Assembly: GCF_024763615.1 (NCBI RefSeq)
Contig: NC_077223.1
Coordinates: forward strand, 92,876,627 to 92,940,626
Source of the DNA: Phlebotomus papatasi
Taxonomy: Eukaryota > Arthropoda > Insecta > Diptera > Psychodidae
Length of the DNA: 64,000 nt
Direction: 5' to 3'
In this document: positions 1 through 10,512 of the stretch, piece after piece
Position numbering within the stretch: the stretch's first letter is position 1
Layout: each line of letters opens with the position of its first letter
The notes under the pieces: generated by a model
What the model was told of the DNA's origin: nothing
The model's input: the letters and a program-made list of their open reading frames with translations, nothing else
Databases searched by the model: none
Made by a program: the position numbers and the translations under genes

Positions 1-454
1 AGTCCACGAGGGTATTTAAGAATAGTCCTAAAATCATCCTTAAGTGCAAGAATTCAAGAAAAACTTTCGAAAAGCAGGGATGCAAAGTCACCCGGATGTA
101 ATAGAAGCTCTTGAGATGAAAGATATCTCCTTTTAATTTGTTAGAGAATTTTATAAACTTTTTATTCAAAAAGAGATGGATTAGTATCCTGCCTTGTGGA
201 TTGCTCAAACTAATAAGTTAAAGCTCCGTGAATTGTCTTTTTGCATATTTTTTTAATGTACAGATTAAAATTCATTCACAAACCGGAACACAATTCTGAG
301 CTAGAAAATTTACTAATAAATTGTTCATTTTAAATTTTTTGTCATTAGTAACTTGCTTACGCGCAAATAGGAAGGGATATTCGAGAAAAAAAATCAATTA
401 CGCTTGTTTGACCAATTTACTGATTGGCATTGATATATAGCTGGATAAGAAATG
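1..454. other. AT-rich non-coding sequence
   Basis: No gene, RNA or clear repeat structure is visible here. The stretch is AT-rich, with stop codons frequent in all frames. It leads into the degenerate repeat dimer that begins near 455. Confidence 0.6.
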
Positions 455-1297
455 TCAAGACCTTTCCAGAAAAGCCAAATTTAACCAAATGGGTTAAAGA
501 ATGAGACCTCCAAAGTGATTAAACTTTGATCTTCAATAATTCAAAATGGCGATATTTCCAGTCATTATGTTTGGACGAAATGCTCGTCTAGACTACCTCT
601 AAAATATATCCCAAAATTATTTAAAAAAAAAAGCTTTGGCTATTTTTGAGAAAAAATAAAAAAAAAACATGGTTTACAGGGCTGGAGGGGCGATAGGAGA
701 AAAAGAAAAAAAGATCTTTCGAGATAATGTCCACTTATACGGCGAGAACAAGGACCAGAAGTTGATATCTTTCAACGTTTAACCTCTAGCTCGAAAAAAA
801 CTTGAGGTCATGTAAAAAAATAATTTCCGAAAAAAATGTTTAATTATCGGTACTTAACCGATTCATTACCGAAGAAGACCGTTGTAGTCCTGTTTAAAAT
901 TTCAATACCTTTCCAGAAAATCTGAATTTAACCAAATCATTTAAAAAATCAGAACGCCAAAGTGATAAATCTTCGACCTTCAATAATAATTCAAAATGGC
1001 GATTTTTCGAGTCGTTAGTAGGTTTGGACGAAATGTTCGCCTGTAATGCCTCTAAAAGATATCCGAAAATGAAAGAGATCGATAGTTTATTGTCGAAATG
1101 AAACAAAAATATGGTTTTGGTGAGGTTGGAGGGGATTATGGGTAGAAGGAAAGCAAAGACGTCTGGAGATAAAGTTCTTTGTTCAATTCTGGGTCACCGA
1201 AGGCCGGTAGTTGATATCTTTTACCGTTTATTCTTCAGAGCGGTGACAAAGTTGGAAAAAAGTCGAAAATTCTCTCTCTTTCGAGGAGTAAAATGAA
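455..1297 (-). repeat. Degenerate tandem dimer of a dispersed repeat
   Basis: Two diverged copies of one ~400-440 bp unit lie head to tail (about 455-896 and 897-1297). Both begin with CCTTTCCAGAAAA, then run through CAAAATGGCGAT, TTTGGACGAAATG and GTTGATATCTTT in the same order. The unit is the reverse orientation of a repeat seen on the plus strand near 31645-31900, which has GTTTGTCCGT and TTCGGATATG. The 61-codon open frame at 1111-1296 lies inside the repeat and shows no protein motif. Family identity is unknown. Confidence 0.6.
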
Positions 1298-1548
1298 AGC
1301 TTAGAAAAATACTCGTCATTTTTTGATTTTATAAAACTTTAAAGTGAAAGAATTAAATATTGAGAACAGGTGACAACGCTACTTGCGGGAAAAATCAACG
1401 CCTCTATGCGGAGAAAAAGAATGGAAAATTAAGTGAAATCTCGACAATTTGATTGCTTTCATTTCATGAAAAAAAATTTCTATTAAAATTAAGCCATGGA
1501 GCTCATACTGGATGAAAAGAGTAAAGATATTGAAATATAAATGAATTA

Positions 1549-1776
1549 AGGTAAAGTGCCCTTGAGTCGATCGGTTCCTCGACTCGATCGGTGGTCGATA
1601 TTTGAATGTTTTATGGTGAATTTATATAAAATTGTCATTGATTCGTATTTATTTATGGAATAATTGACCTATTAATGTTAGATCATACGCCAAATATTAG
1701 TGCAAATATAAATAAATTGAATAAATACCTCTTCCGGTTGAATTGAGGAACCGATCGACTTGAGGGCACTTTACCT
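1549..1776. mobile_element. Palindromic MITE, TIR AGGTAAAGTGCCCT
   Basis: A 228-bp non-coding element whose ends are inverted repeats. The left end reads AGGTAAAGTGCCCTTGAGTC and the right end is its near-exact complement. TA lies on both sides, fitting a TA target duplication of the Tc1/mariner type. The inverted arms extend about 35 bp and share the GATCGGTTCCTC block. No open frame. Confidence 0.75.
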
Positions 1777-1975
1777 TACTCTATAATTAAGAAATAGCTA
1801 TCATTACTTTTTTTGTATTTCTTCAATAAATTATGAGGCATTACAAATGCAACAAAATTAATCATTTGAATTTTAAAAAGTATAATTAATTGATAAATCG
1901 TCAGTTGGATCAGCAATTGTCGTAATTTCTTCATAACCTCATCAGCACTTCTTCTAATAATATGAAAATACACGC

Positions 1976-2192
1976 AGGGTAAAGCACGCTACCTTCGGAC
2001 GACTCAAGCTTCGGACAATTCAATTTTGTCTCTATGTTCCTAATGGATTTCACCCATAGCATTTTTCTAAAAGTTTGAGGTATTGGACTAGCTTAAAATA
2101 TAATATTATAATTGGCCAAATTAATTTATAACACAATGAAAAAATTAATTGTACGAAGCTTGAATCGTCCGAAAGTAGCGCGCTTTCCCCTA
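1976..2192. mobile_element. Palindromic MITE, TIR AGGGTAAAGCACGCTACC
   Basis: The left end AGGGTAAAGCACGCTACCTT mirrors the right end, whose complement is AGGGGAAAGCGCGCTACTTT. Both then continue into CGGACGA and an AAGCTTC block. The element is ~216 bp, non-coding and AT-rich inside. It belongs to the TAGGGGAA-ended group found throughout the window. Confidence 0.7.
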
Positions 2193-2206
2193 CTGTGCAA
2201 GAACTG

Positions 2207-2459
2207 CACTGAGAAAAAGAAGAGGCTGCGATTAACTTTTTTTCGTCATAACTTTAACATTTTTTAGGTGTAAAAATATATCAACATTTTTTAATGTTAA
2301 TTTTACACTTTTTAAGGGTAAAATCAACATGAAAAAGTGTAACTTTAACCCATAATACACCTAAAAAGGGTAAAACTTACACCGTTTTCGGATCAATACT
2401 GCAGGGTAAAATTAACATTTCCGGAATGCTATTTTAACTTTTTCGGATTTCTCTCAGTG
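2207..2459. mobile_element. MITE with CACTGAG ends (copy 1)
   Basis: It starts CACTGAGAAAAAGAAGAGG and ends in TTTCTCTCAGTG. Inside are inverted blocks of GTGTAAAAATATATCAAC and the TTAACATTTCCGGAATG block. Three more copies lie at 25651, 34942 and 50262. No open frame. Confidence 0.7.
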
Positions 2460-3120
2460 TGCTGATGAGATGATGAGGAAGTTACGGCAATTGCTGATCC
2501 AACTGACGAAATCTTTTCTGTATATTGAAACTTTTACTTACTGAGCCTATTTATATGTGCCATTCAGGTATATAATCTTAGTATATTATTACATGAGTGG
2601 ATAAAACCCATGTTTTAGTGTCAATCAATTTGGTGAAAAGATGGCAGGATTTCATGTGATGATCAGGAACAAAGGCATAAGATCCTTTGAATAGTCAAAG
2701 AGTGTAAATCTGATGAATGTTGTAGATGAACTCTATGAATGTGAAGCTCTTTGCAAAACGCCAACGCTTAATTTAAGCAAATTTGTCTAAATTAGATTCA
2801 AGAGGCTGTTTTCCCGTATAAGCTCTGCGTGATGCGATAAGCTTTTCCTATTTCCCTTCTATATATCGACGGTTCCATTCCATACTATTCTATCTCAGAA
2901 TGACAACATTACAGGAGAGCCATTTGAAGTTTTGCAACTTAAAAACTATGTTTACGTGGAACTAAATTACTCTCGAACACCATGTATATACGAAATAGGT
3001 TCTTTTTAATGGTCTACACATAATGGAATTACCATCAAAGAATAATTCCATTATTTTCTTTAAATAATTATCATAATTTTATATAGAATGGAATTTTTGG
3101 ATTTATTTACCTTTATTTGG

Positions 3121-3250
3121 ATTCTAAGTCGACATAGAATAGTTTAACGCGGAAAATTTTGTACCAATAAACCTGTATGTCGACTTAGAATTATATAGTT
3201 AGGAAATACTGCCTACAGTTTTTTTCTTTAAGTGGACTTAGAATAGTATT
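3121..3250. repeat. Subterminal transposon repeats, 3' side of gene
   Basis: Three variants of a motif close to AAGTCGACTTAGAATAGT occur here (near 3121-3142, 3178-3195 and 3230-3250). They have the same core as the palindrome next to the right terminus at 6411-6433. Repeats of this kind beside transposon ends usually bind transposase; that role is inferred. Confidence 0.65.
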
Positions 3251-3447
3251 ACTTGGAAAATGTTGCAAATAAATCAAATATCACGCTCAAGCAACATTAA
3301 ATATCTTAAGGTATTTATAAAAAGAACAATCTTTCATTTTCACGTTGGATGATTAAATTAAAGAGTTCACTATGAAGACTTTTTGTTTATTTTTTTATTT
3401 CAATTCATTTTAAACAAAGCTTATAAATATTTTTTAATTACAGAATA

Positions 3448-5760
3448 TTATTCATCACTAAAGCATTCTTTCTCCACCATTTCTTTTTTAAGATCATCTT
3501 CCAAAACTAAATCTGCGAAGAAGTTTGAATACGCTTTTGGAATTACACTTTTATTGACAAGATTCATAAGGTCCTTATGCTTTTCTGCAGATATTGGCTT
3601 CTTCCCTTGTCGGATTTGAGGAATGGTTTTCAATGTCATCAGTTTTGGCATTGGTTTTTTACTCTTTCGAAGTTTTTGGTATGAACTGACATCACACAGT
3701 TTTATCTCATTTGCTTCTTGCTCAAAGTCGGTTTTATACAATAAAGTAAAGGGATTACTTTTTTGGACTTGAATTTCACGAATTTTAAGCCAAGGAACAT
3801 TTTCTTTCTTAGAATTTTTGGTTGTGTTCGCTCCTTCAAGGAGAATTTTGAATGTGAGAAAATCTTCCATACACATTTCTTCAACTTCATACGGCGCTTC
3901 CTTTTTCTTTGCGTTACGTATTAATGAGTACCATTGATTTGGTACAAAAATTGTCTGATTTTTTGTCTTCTTTTCAATGAGAGCATGAACACTATCAGCT
4001 TCATTCTGGGTATGACCACGCTCTAGATATCGATGAGTAATGTCAATTTTGAACGTTTTACACATCCATCCATAGAATGCGGCCAAGCATTTATTTTTAT
4101 TCTGAGCAGGACAATTATCCGTCCAGAAAATAAAATGCTTCGTACCTTTTTCAATCTCTTGCCTCATATATTCAAAAAGACAGCTGGCAACTTCCTCTGC
4201 TCCTCGTCCTGAGATGCTTTCATCCCAAACGTAACACTTGCCCAGCTTCTTGGCAACATCGAATAAGGTAAAATTGAACACATTTAGCTTTCTAGAGTAA
4301 TACAGTGTGCTTGTTGGAGCACTTGGGATCGTGATAACTTTTTGGAAGTCAAAACAAGCTACCAATGTCTCTGGGTGATCCTCAGCATATTTCGTATCAC
4401 ATTTCTTTAACTCTCTAGCTTTTTGCTTGTTAAATAGATGCTCATCGTGCTTCTGTTTTTTCTCTTTTTGTTCTTCTGGGCTCAAGCTTTCGTATGTGAC
4501 ACATTCATAACATTGGTCCTTCTTAGGATTTCGAAAGGAGATATTGAATTCTTGATTGAAAATGTCACGATATTTTCTTTCAGAGGCAGGAGCGCATGAC
4601 TCATTCTGATCATTGAGCCACTCCGTATACAGACCATGCATTTTGGAAACATTGAGCCGGCCATCAATAATTTCTCGCGTTGAATCCTGTCTGCAGTAAT
4701 GCGCTGGTAGTCTAGGAAAAGAGTTAATATGCTTCCTCACAGAATCTGATGTGGCCTTGTCTTCTTCAGAGATATTACGTTTAAATTTACCCCTGTAGTC
4801 TGGTGCTAGTATCTTTGTTATTAAATTCGTTTTTTGCAGTGCTGTTTCAACAACTTGGGAGGTTATAGCTAAAGTGGACCTAAACATTGTGGCGCAAACC
4901 TTAATTAAGTCACCATCAATATTTGGCAGTCTGTAAATTCTGGAGTACCTTCTGCGACTCTCTTGGAACATAAGTTTCGTTGACTGCTTTGAAAATTCCG
5001 TGCAATGTATGCTCAGGAATTGACGTTGATAATTTATGTCCTTCAATGCGTAGAAATTTTTGAAATTATTCAGCCTATCATTCTCAGTCAATCTTTCACT
5101 GCACTTGAGTCGGCAAGACTGAGGACAAGGAGTCCCAATTTCACGCGCATCATACCTTTTATTATACCGTGTATATTCTTGCCCTGCATTACGCGCCATT
5201 TTAGCAATATTTTTTTGCCATTTCAATGGGCGTAGTTTTCTCTTACGGCCTTTTGGAGAGCCTTCAATTTCATTCAGTGTGTCCATAGAGTGTCCTGGGT
5301 GAGGTAACAAGTTACTGATGTTTGTTTCTTGCACGCCCTTTGAATGGCTTGGGCAAGATGAGATGTTACTGATTCCTGTTGCTGGTAATGAATTTGACGG
5401 TTCTGGGTGCGGTGGTGTATTGCTTCTGATTATCTCATTTGGTAAGTTGCACGGCGAATATCCAGGTTGAGATGAGGAGTTACCAATGTCTATATTATTT
5501 GGCAAGACCTCCAAATGCTCTGCTGCAGGAGAGGTGTCAATAATTGTGTCAATTCCAATTGGATATTCCTCGGAAGCTCCCTGAATAACCAAGCATACTA
5601 CTGAATGCACTGAACTCATCGTCTCACTACCGGAATTAACTGAAAAGGTACTACTGGAAAGTGATTCCATTATGTACTCATCATCTTTGCCATCATCTGG
5701 GAAACGTTCTGGCTCAGAGTCTGGTGATTCAGACGATGATGAATTCAATCTTATAGCCAT
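3448..5760 (-). CDS. DDE-type transposase, 770 aa
   Basis: An unbroken frame of 770 codons with no introns needed. Residues 1-170 are acidic and Ser/Pro-rich, with loose repeats containing NIS and PHPGHS. A basic stretch at ~170-180 (KGRKRKLRP) may be a nuclear signal. C212, C216 and C220, and later C417 and C420, could form zinc-binding sites. The core at ~465-595 looks like an RNase H-fold nuclease. It has D471 in ACFDFQ, D548 in FWTDNCPAQNKN, and a GHTQNEADSVH block offering E587 or D589 as the third acid. This layout resembles the insect 'DUF7869' proteins, which I know as transposon-related; that assignment is from memory of the family pattern. The gene sits alone between the element's terminal repeats, as expected for an autonomous transposon. 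The Met at 5760 is the first in frame and lies ~690 bp inside the right terminus. No frameshift or premature stop is seen. Confidence 0.85.
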   Translation of the reverse strand: MAIRLNSSSSESPDSEPERFPDDGKDDEYIMESLSSSTFSVNSGSETMSSVHSVVCLVIQGASEEYPIGIDTIIDTSPAAEHLEVLPNNIDIGNSSSQPGYSPCNLPNEIIRSNTPPHPEPSNSLPATGISNISSCPSHSKGVQETNISNLLPHPGHSMDTLNEIEGSPKGRKRKLRPLKWQKNIAKMARNAGQEYTRYNKRYDAREIGTPCPQSCRLKCSERLTENDRLNNFKNFYALKDINYQRQFLSIHCTEFSKQSTKLMFQESRRRYSRIYRLPNIDGDLIKVCATMFRSTLAITSQVVETALQKTNLITKILAPDYRGKFKRNISEEDKATSDSVRKHINSFPRLPAHYCRQDSTREIIDGRLNVSKMHGLYTEWLNDQNESCAPASERKYRDIFNQEFNISFRNPKKDQCYECVTYESLSPEEQKEKKQKHDEHLFNKQKARELKKCDTKYAEDHPETLVACFDFQKVITIPSAPTSTLYYSRKLNVFNFTLFDVAKKLGKCYVWDESISGRGAEEVASCLFEYMRQEIEKGTKHFIFWTDNCPAQNKNKCLAAFYGWMCKTFKIDITHRYLERGHTQNEADSVHALIEKKTKNQTIFVPNQWYSLIRNAKKKEAPYEVEEMCMEDFLTFKILLEGANTTKNSKKENVPWLKIREIQVQKSNPFTLLYKTDFEQEANEIKLCDVSSYQKLRKSKKPMPKLMTLKTIPQIRQGKKPISAEKHKDLMNLVNKSVIPKAYSNFFADLVLEDDLKKEMVEKECFSDE

Positions 5761-6046
5761 TATATGCGATTTATGGTCCCTGATGTTTTGCGTTTATTCG
5801 GCTTATTTGCGGCTACAACACGTAAATTTATAGAACAACTCATTAGTTATCTATTATTGATTACAAAACGGTATAAACACATTACCTTTTATTCAGAAGA
5901 CACAATAAAATGTATTTAATGCAGCGCAACAATTATTTACTTTGTATCCCATTTGACAGATTGCACAAATTTCCAAGCACACTGAAGTTAGCATACTTTC
6001 CCATATAAAATTTGAAAAATAACAGTGCAATATTTCCTAACCATAT

Positions 6047-6433
6047 AATTCTAAGAAGACATATAATACACTTCATACAAATACTTTCCATTCTATACTA
6101 TTCTAAGTCTTGAATTTTCAATTTTTTTTCTATTTTATGTCGACTTAGAATACTAATTTTTCAAAATAGTTCAAAAATTTCCGGGTAATACTAGTTTACG
6201 TCAATTTATACATAAAGGTAAGAATCTTTTTTTCACCCAAGAAAATTCTAAGTTGACTTACAATAGTATAGAATGGAAAAAGTGTGAAAATCCTTGTCTA
6301 TTATAAGTCGAAAAAATTAAATAGCTCGTTACCCGGATATCCGGTGACCCTCATATTCACACAAGTTGTGGAGTTCAGTCTCAGGAGTAACATATCTCTC
6401 GGAGTAATATAATTCTAAGTCGACTTAGAATAG
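6047..6433. repeat. Subterminal transposon repeats, 5' side of gene
   Basis: At least five variants of the AAGTCGACTTAGAATAGT core lie between the gene start and the right terminus (near 6047, 6090, 6137, 6245 and 6411). Several are joined to CTATACTATTC, also found in the terminal repeat. The copy at 6411-6433 is a near-perfect palindrome centred on GTCGAC. They are likely transposase contact sites, and the gene's promoter should lie in the same interval. Confidence 0.65.
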
Positions 6434-6455
6434 TATGGAATGGAGCCGTCGATAT

Positions 6456-8040
6456 GGGAATAAAGAGATTTTCAGTGTACAGAAAAAAACCTAAAGTACC
6501 TCTCTGTCTCCCTCTCTAAGTATATCTTATATGCACTTATTTTTTTGATATGAACTTTTCTAAAGTATATATAATAAAATGAAGAATTTACTTATATTTA
6601 TCCCTCAACATCATATACATCATGGTTGTCTACGTGTATCTTTTGAACCAAAAAGTAAGAAAAATGCTATTTGCTGAACAATAGAGAACAAAGAAAATGT
6701 TTCGTGATGAAAGTAATTTTCAGCAATGAAGAAAATGATTTCTCTGTATTTCTGCACAACATAATTTTCTCTCTTTTGGATGATGCAAAACGATTTATTT
6801 GTTGTGTTGAATAAATCTCCTGGTGGGAAAGGAGTCCAATTGAATTAAATCGCTTTTATCCAACTCTATATATACAATTTTGCACTGCAGGAGAGAAAAT
6901 TTTCAAATTTCAATTAAATGTTTAAGATGAGTTTCTTAATACATCAAAATACTCCCATTTCCTGGGAATTTTCTCGATGGAAAATGTAAAAGTGAGTGGG
7001 TGAAAAATTAAACTCACTCATTCACACTGTAATCTCAACAATTCTCTGGCTTAATATTTACTATTTATCATTTACAAAATTTACAAATTATACCTTCAAA
7101 ACTATGTGTATATGAAAATAAATTAACGTTAATTTATAGAGAAAATGGAGAAAATTACATGAAAACTACTGAAACACCTCAACGGGTATTTTCATTGGTT
7201 ATTCTTGTCTCACACCCCCTCACAATTCCAAATGCTTTTTCACCTTAATGATTCTCATTCACAAACTACTATAATATTAGAGACTTAAGTGGTTGGCGTT
7301 CCTGAAGAGCAAAAAACAGGAAGAGGGCTATATTGTAGAATGGGGTATAGGGTAATATGATGAGAAAGAGTAATCATAATACCCCTCACTTACATAGTCC
7401 ATTTTGCAATTTTACTTCTTTTTCACACCCAATTTTGCCCTTGTCGTAATACCGTACCATCCTCCACTTTCCTCAGCGCAACACTGTAAATTCAACACTC
7501 GAAAGAACTTAAGAGATGATACTTGAGGTAGAGTGGTATGATAAAAAATAAGCACAGTCAACATTACAGTGTGGTATGGAAGAAAGCATTTTCTTGTGGA
7601 AAATCTTTGAATTTTTAAACACAATAAAGTACAATGAACATCGATATCAGTTGCGATACTTTAAAAGCTTTTAATGCTATATATAATACCCCAAAAACAA
7701 AGTTAAAAGTATATGAACGTATATACTTAACCTACTTAAAGAAAACAATATGAAAATTAATTCAGCACTTGTCCAGTCGAAAATTTTACTAAAATTTTCC
7801 TTGCAAGAAATCCTAATTAATTATTTTGATATCTTAAACTTGAGCAGTTCCAATTTATTTAAAGTAGAGAAAGGAAAAAAACTGTGATATATGCACCGCC
7901 CGTAGAAGAGCATTTTGGGACATTAGGTGAAATTGTTATTAATTTCAGTTATTGTAATTTTCATAATAGGAGAGACCGGGACAGAATTAGCAAGCAAATG
8001 AAATTTTTTATTGCGTATAATTTGTAAAAAAAAATGTTTG
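6456..8040. other. AT-rich non-coding sequence
   Basis: No gene, RNA or clear inverted repeat is recognised. The 70-codon minus frame at 7412-7624 has no motif. Near 7970 a fragment resembling a MITE end (GGAGAGACCGGGACAGAATT) is visible without a partner. Confidence 0.5.
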
Positions 8041-8458
8041 TAGGGTAAGTGTGCCAAATTCCGGCCAGCCTGTAATTTCGGCCACATATTTTGCTCCTCG
8101 AATTTCCATTATTTTTTTTAATTTTTGCATACTCAACAGATTATACAATGCAAAAAATAACTAAAAATGCGAACAAGATGATCTGAAAAAGACATTGGAA
8201 GAATTCTGGAAGGGCAAGAAACTATGAGAATAAAGGTGGACGGAATAGGCCACCTATATATCTACATTTTTATTCATTTTAAAATGTATTAAGAAAGAAT
8301 TTAGAGAAAATAAAGACGATTGACTGTCTACAAGGTTCCAAGCAACACTTCTTATAAAAAAGTAACAAAAAAATCAATTTGTATTAAAAATATTACATTT
8401 CAAACTTGAGACTTGGCGCTTGCATGCAACTATGCCGAAATTTGGCACACTTACCCTA
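8041..8458. mobile_element. MITE with TAGGGTAAGTGTGCCAAAT ends (copy 1)
   Basis: The ends are inverted: left TAGGGTAAGTGTGCCAAAT, right the complement of TAGGGTAAGTGTGCCAAAT. Both then continue with TCGGC-type sequence. The flanking or terminal dinucleotide is TA. The ~418-bp interior is non-coding. A second copy at 39405-39834 matches along its length. Confidence 0.75.
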
Positions 8459-8800
8459 TCAGGTTGATAATTATTTCAACAAATAAAAAGGGAGGTGTTT
8501 ATTTCGAATAAATTAATAGTGGTAAATTAATAGTAATAAGTGTATAACGTCAATAAGTATAGACTACGCCCTACGGAGCTTATCCCACTATTAAAAGTCC
8601 CTTGAATTTTCTTTTGAATAATTTGAGAACTTACTTTCCTTTTTGGGACTGTTGTGATCGTCGAAATTCGTTTCTCAGTTTTAATATCACACTTTATTTG
8701 CACAATTGCACAATTTAACGATCCCGTCTCATAGAAAACTTTAAACAAAGCCAATAATAATAATGTAAACAGATATGTAAAATTTTATAGTACGAACACA

Positions 8801-8919
8801 ATAACTTTTGTTTGTAAACGTGTTTTCCAAATTTCCTGAGAGTGAGCAAGATGACTAGATCTAGATTTCACTCATTCTCACGGAAAAACCAAAAACATGT
8901 TTACAAAACAAAAGTTATT
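8801..8919. repeat. Short foldback element
   Basis: A ~119-bp near-palindrome: ATAACTTTTGTTTGTAAAC on the left answers GTTTACAAAACAAAAGTTAT on the right. GTGAG/CTCAC blocks pair further in. Non-coding; probably a very short MITE. Confidence 0.6.
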
Positions 8920-9368
8920 AAATGCTTGACAATATACCGGAAAATGAATTATGATTTTGCTAAAACATTCTATTTTAGCAAAAAAAAAATCCAATAAACA
9001 CCAAGATTGAAAAATTTCTGGTTTTGGGCAGTTTCTTACAGAAAATGATATACAGAAAATTGAAGGCTTTTACAATGGAAATAGGCTTCAGTTTTAATAA
9101 AAGTTCAAATGATTTTTTTGTTATGATTTGCAAATATTTTTTGATTCCAAATTCAAATTTTTTAATTGATTTGATATGCAAGAATAACTGCCTCAGGAGG
9201 TACATGACTATTTCAGGTATGTCTGTCCTCTTTCCACATAGCTCCTACACCTCTGTTCCCAGTATAAATCATTGAAAATAAATCGGAATTAAAGTATTTT
9301 GCAACAATTTCTCTACCATATTATTATACTAAGAATTTTGTTTCGTATTTTCTTCGTTTAAGAAAAAT

Positions 9369-9600
9369 TTATTGAATTTGCTGCGAAAGCTGACTTTTCG
9401 CAAACAACCCATGTCCCCACAAGAGGTGGAGAACCGAGAGATTCGCAATTGTGTGCGGATGATTGGGTATACGAATGGGGGGGTTTGGAACAACGTTTTG
9501 CTACCACAAACGACAAAAGGAGCTTTACTCCACCCATCCCCAAACACGGAAAGATACACTCACGATGGAGACAAGTAGATTGCAGTTGTGGTGGCTGAAT
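9369..9600. other. GC-richer unique island
   Basis: This ~230-bp stretch is clearly richer in G+C than its surroundings and shows no inverted-repeat structure. Open frames overlap on both strands (+ 9372-9578; - 9358-9543 and 9329-9559), an effect of fewer AT-rich stop codons rather than proof of coding. No domain is recognised. It could be a conserved regulatory element or an uncharacterised exon. Confidence 0.35.
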
Positions 9601-9951
9601 TATTTGTCAATGTAATTGCTATTTGTGGGGAAAATTTATACGATTTTAAGCGGAGAAGAAAGGACTTTTTTTTCTCACTCGTCCTCGTAACTTGCAGAAG
9701 ACCTATATAATAAAATTCTCTAGAAAGCATATAGCTAAGAGACACCACATTCATTGTAGTTCAGACTTTAATGAAAATTTACGACAAAAGACTATTCAAT
9801 TTACTATTATTCCCCTTATTGTTTTATATTGATTCTTCTATATACATATAAATGTTCAATATAATGCAACTAGACTCAATGAGAAAGAAAAGCAAAAATT
9901 ATGACGCCAAAAAAAATCTAAATACAAATTTATTCTTGTACTAACCCTTGA

Positions 9952-10164
9952 AGTGGAAAGTGCTTAGGCTTCGTACGACCCCAAGCTTTATAATGACTAA
10001 ATATTTCCTAATTTCTCAGCAAATGTGATTCATCGCACCAATGAAAACTACAGGAATTGACCAGTTTTTTAAATAAATTGCGGAGTCACATTTATTCAGA
10101 GACATAGGAAAAGTTTAGTCATTACGAAGCTTGGGATTGTACGAAGCATGGGCACTCTCCTCTA
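9952..10164. mobile_element. MITE with GCTTCGTACGA ends (copy 1)
   Basis: The left part carries GCTTCGTACGACCCCAAGCTT and the right part the inverse, AAGCTTGGGATTGTACGAAGC. Each is followed by a paired block around AGTCATTA and CACATTTAT. Outer ends are worn versions of TAGGGGAAAGT. Relatives lie at 29368-29518 and 34744-34891. Non-coding. Confidence 0.7.
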
Positions 10165-10380
10165 CTAATCAGATGTTTTTTGCTATTTAAAATTAGTCTG
10201 TCACAAAACATACATCTAATAGAAGAAGTAATTTATATTCTGATTAGACCTTACCAACTCTCAGTAAATTTAGACTCATAGACTCAAGCTGATCCTCGAG
10301 AATATTTATCTCGCAAAATTTGACTGTTGGGGATTAGATAAAGGAAATTTATGCAAGGACACTCTAACCCATGACCGTTA

Positions 10381-10512
10381 TGCCCTAGACACACTTACGA
10401 CTTAAGCCGAGAGACGACTTAGTGGAAAATGATGGAAATATTGTTTAAACATTATATCTAATATAATTATGCTAAGCCATCTCTCGGCTGATCCTCAAGT
10501 CTATCAGAGCCC
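10381..10512. mobile_element. MITE, TIR TGCCCTAGACACACTTACGA, TSD TTA
   Basis: A 132-bp foldback element flanked by TTA at 10378-10380 and 10513-10515. The arms pair through GCCGAGAGACG (left) and CATCTCTCGGC (right). A TTA/TAA target duplication is typical of the PIF/Harbinger superfamily. Six further copies are in the window. Confidence 0.8.

Larger units (their letters stand above)
1893..2508. repeat. Separated inverted repeat around two MITEs
   Basis: A ~50-bp segment at 1893-1950 recurs in inverted orientation at 2459-2508 (GCAATTGCTGATCCAACTGA in the right copy). The MITEs at 1976-2192 and 2207-2459 lie between the arms. Translated, the arms read roughly KLRQLLIQLT, but no known protein is recognised. 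Confidence 0.55.
2867..6451 (-). mobile_element. Complete 3.6-kb DDE DNA transposon
   Basis: The left end begins CGACGGTTCCATTCCATACT and the right end is its complement with one mismatch in that stretch (CGACGGCTCCATTCCATACT). Both ends continue ATTCTA. The element is flanked by ATAT at 2863-2866 and 6452-6455, consistent with a 4-bp target duplication. Because ATAT is palindromic the exact border is ambiguous. A single long minus-strand gene (3448-5760) fills the middle. Repeats of the type TAAGTCGACTTAGAATA stud both subterminal regions. A 4-bp target duplication plus a DDE protein would fit the Sola superfamily, but I cannot assign it by homology here. Intact ends and an unbroken frame suggest recent activity. 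Confidence 0.85.
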
